DNA of 14,379 nt from Phycisphaerae bacterium (GTDB taxonomy: Bacteria; Planctomycetota; Phycisphaerae; SM23-33), in the NCBI GenBank assembly GCA_022866005.1, contig JALHTV010000156.1, positions 1-14,379 of the forward strand, written 5' to 3'. The notes under the pieces were generated by a model. It was not told the origin of the DNA and searched no databases. It saw only the letters and a program-made list of their open reading frames with translations. A program made the translations under genes and the position numbers. Numbering within the stretch: position 1 is the stretch's first letter; every line of letters starts with the position of its first letter. Shown here piece by piece: positions 14,064 through 14,379 of this stretch.

Positions 14064-14379
14064 TCAGTCCTCGACTCCCGCGCGCGCGTCGTGCGGAAAG
14101 CCCTCCAGCGGGCAGCCCGAGCAGCGGGCGGTGGGGCGGCAGTACTGCTTGCCCACCGCCACCAGTTGGGCGTGGTAGTCGTTGAACAGCGCCACGTCCT
14201 CCGGCAGCGAGGACTCCATGAGTTCCTTGATCGCCTCGTAATCGTCTTCGCCGGAGATCAACCCGTGACGCAGCAGGATGCGGTAGGTGTAGGTATCCAC
14301 GACGAACGTCGGCTTGCCGGCCGCGTAGAGGATCATGCTGTCGGCCGTTTCGCGCCCGACGCCGTTGATCGAGAGCAAC
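14064..14379 (-). CDS. Endonuclease III family DNA glycosylase, C-terminal part (runs off the right edge)
   Basis: About 105 residues are visible; the 5' end lies beyond the window. The first visible residues LLSINGVGRETADSMILYA are the helix-hairpin-helix of the HhH-GPD superfamily, followed by the catalytic aspartate in FVVDTYTYRIL. The lysine used by E. coli endonuclease III for its lyase step (GVGRKTA) is glutamate here, as in the endonuclease III-related branch, which suggests a glycosylase without the classic lyase lysine. The C-terminal cysteine cluster reads C-x5-C-x2-C and then P-L-E-G-F-P, with no fourth cysteine, so a normal [4Fe-4S] site is doubtful. Convergent with the diguanylate cyclase, 46 bp between stops. 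Its base substrate cannot be stated. Confidence 0.85.
   Translation of the reverse strand, partial: LLSINGVGRETADSMILYAAGKPTFVVDTYTYRILLRHGLISGEDDYEAIKELMESSLPEDVALFNDYHAQLVAVGKQYCRPTARCSGCPLEGFPHDARAGVED

Overview
This is a GC-rich, densely coded bacterial chromosome segment. A KdsC-like tail, an LptC/LptA-type envelope protein, two diphosphate-type phosphofructokinases and a GH10-fold protein of the kind found in planctomycetes together suggest Planctomycetota, perhaps Phycisphaerae. That placement is an inference from gene content and composition. I see no phage, transposon, CRISPR, rRNA or tRNA signal.

Layout. (1) Bases 1-3203, plus strand: the last codons of a kdsC-like gene overlap (ATGA) a 1040-residue membrane-anchored protein with an LptC-like front and several further LptA/OstA-like strand repeats, so this is a lipopolysaccharide synthesis and export locus. 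(2) Bases 3200-4060, minus strand: larE, an ATP-dependent sulfur transferase of the three-cysteine type, tail to tail with the Lpt-like gene. (3) Bases 4190-8539, plus strand: a probable operon of an M24 (Xaa-Pro type) peptidase, accB, accC and a diphosphate-type phosphofructokinase, behind a plausible sigma-70 promoter. AccC carries about 41 extra residues, including a 14-residue tandem repeat, beside its ATP-grasp lid. (4) Bases 12591-8571, minus strand: a second phosphofructokinase, a GH10-fold protein, a ComEA-like helix-hairpin-helix protein and a CPBP membrane protease, closely spaced behind a strong promoter (TTGCCA, 16 bp, TATAAT). (5) Bases 12914-14017, plus strand: a diguanylate cyclase with a receiver-like front domain that has lost its phosphorylation residues. 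(6) Bases 14064-14379, minus strand: the 3' end of an endonuclease III family gene entering from the right edge.

How the genes work together. Most are core metabolism: acetyl-CoA carboxylase subunits for fatty acid synthesis, reversible diphosphate-dependent glycolysis, Kdo/LPS export and DNA repair. I did not find an obvious new multi-gene defence or biosynthetic system. The points most worth a second look are the GH10-fold protein lacking both catalytic glutamates, the AccC insertion, the very long fused Lpt protein, the degenerate receiver-GGDEF protein, and the two phosphofructokinase paralogues in inverted orientation about 2.8 kb apart.
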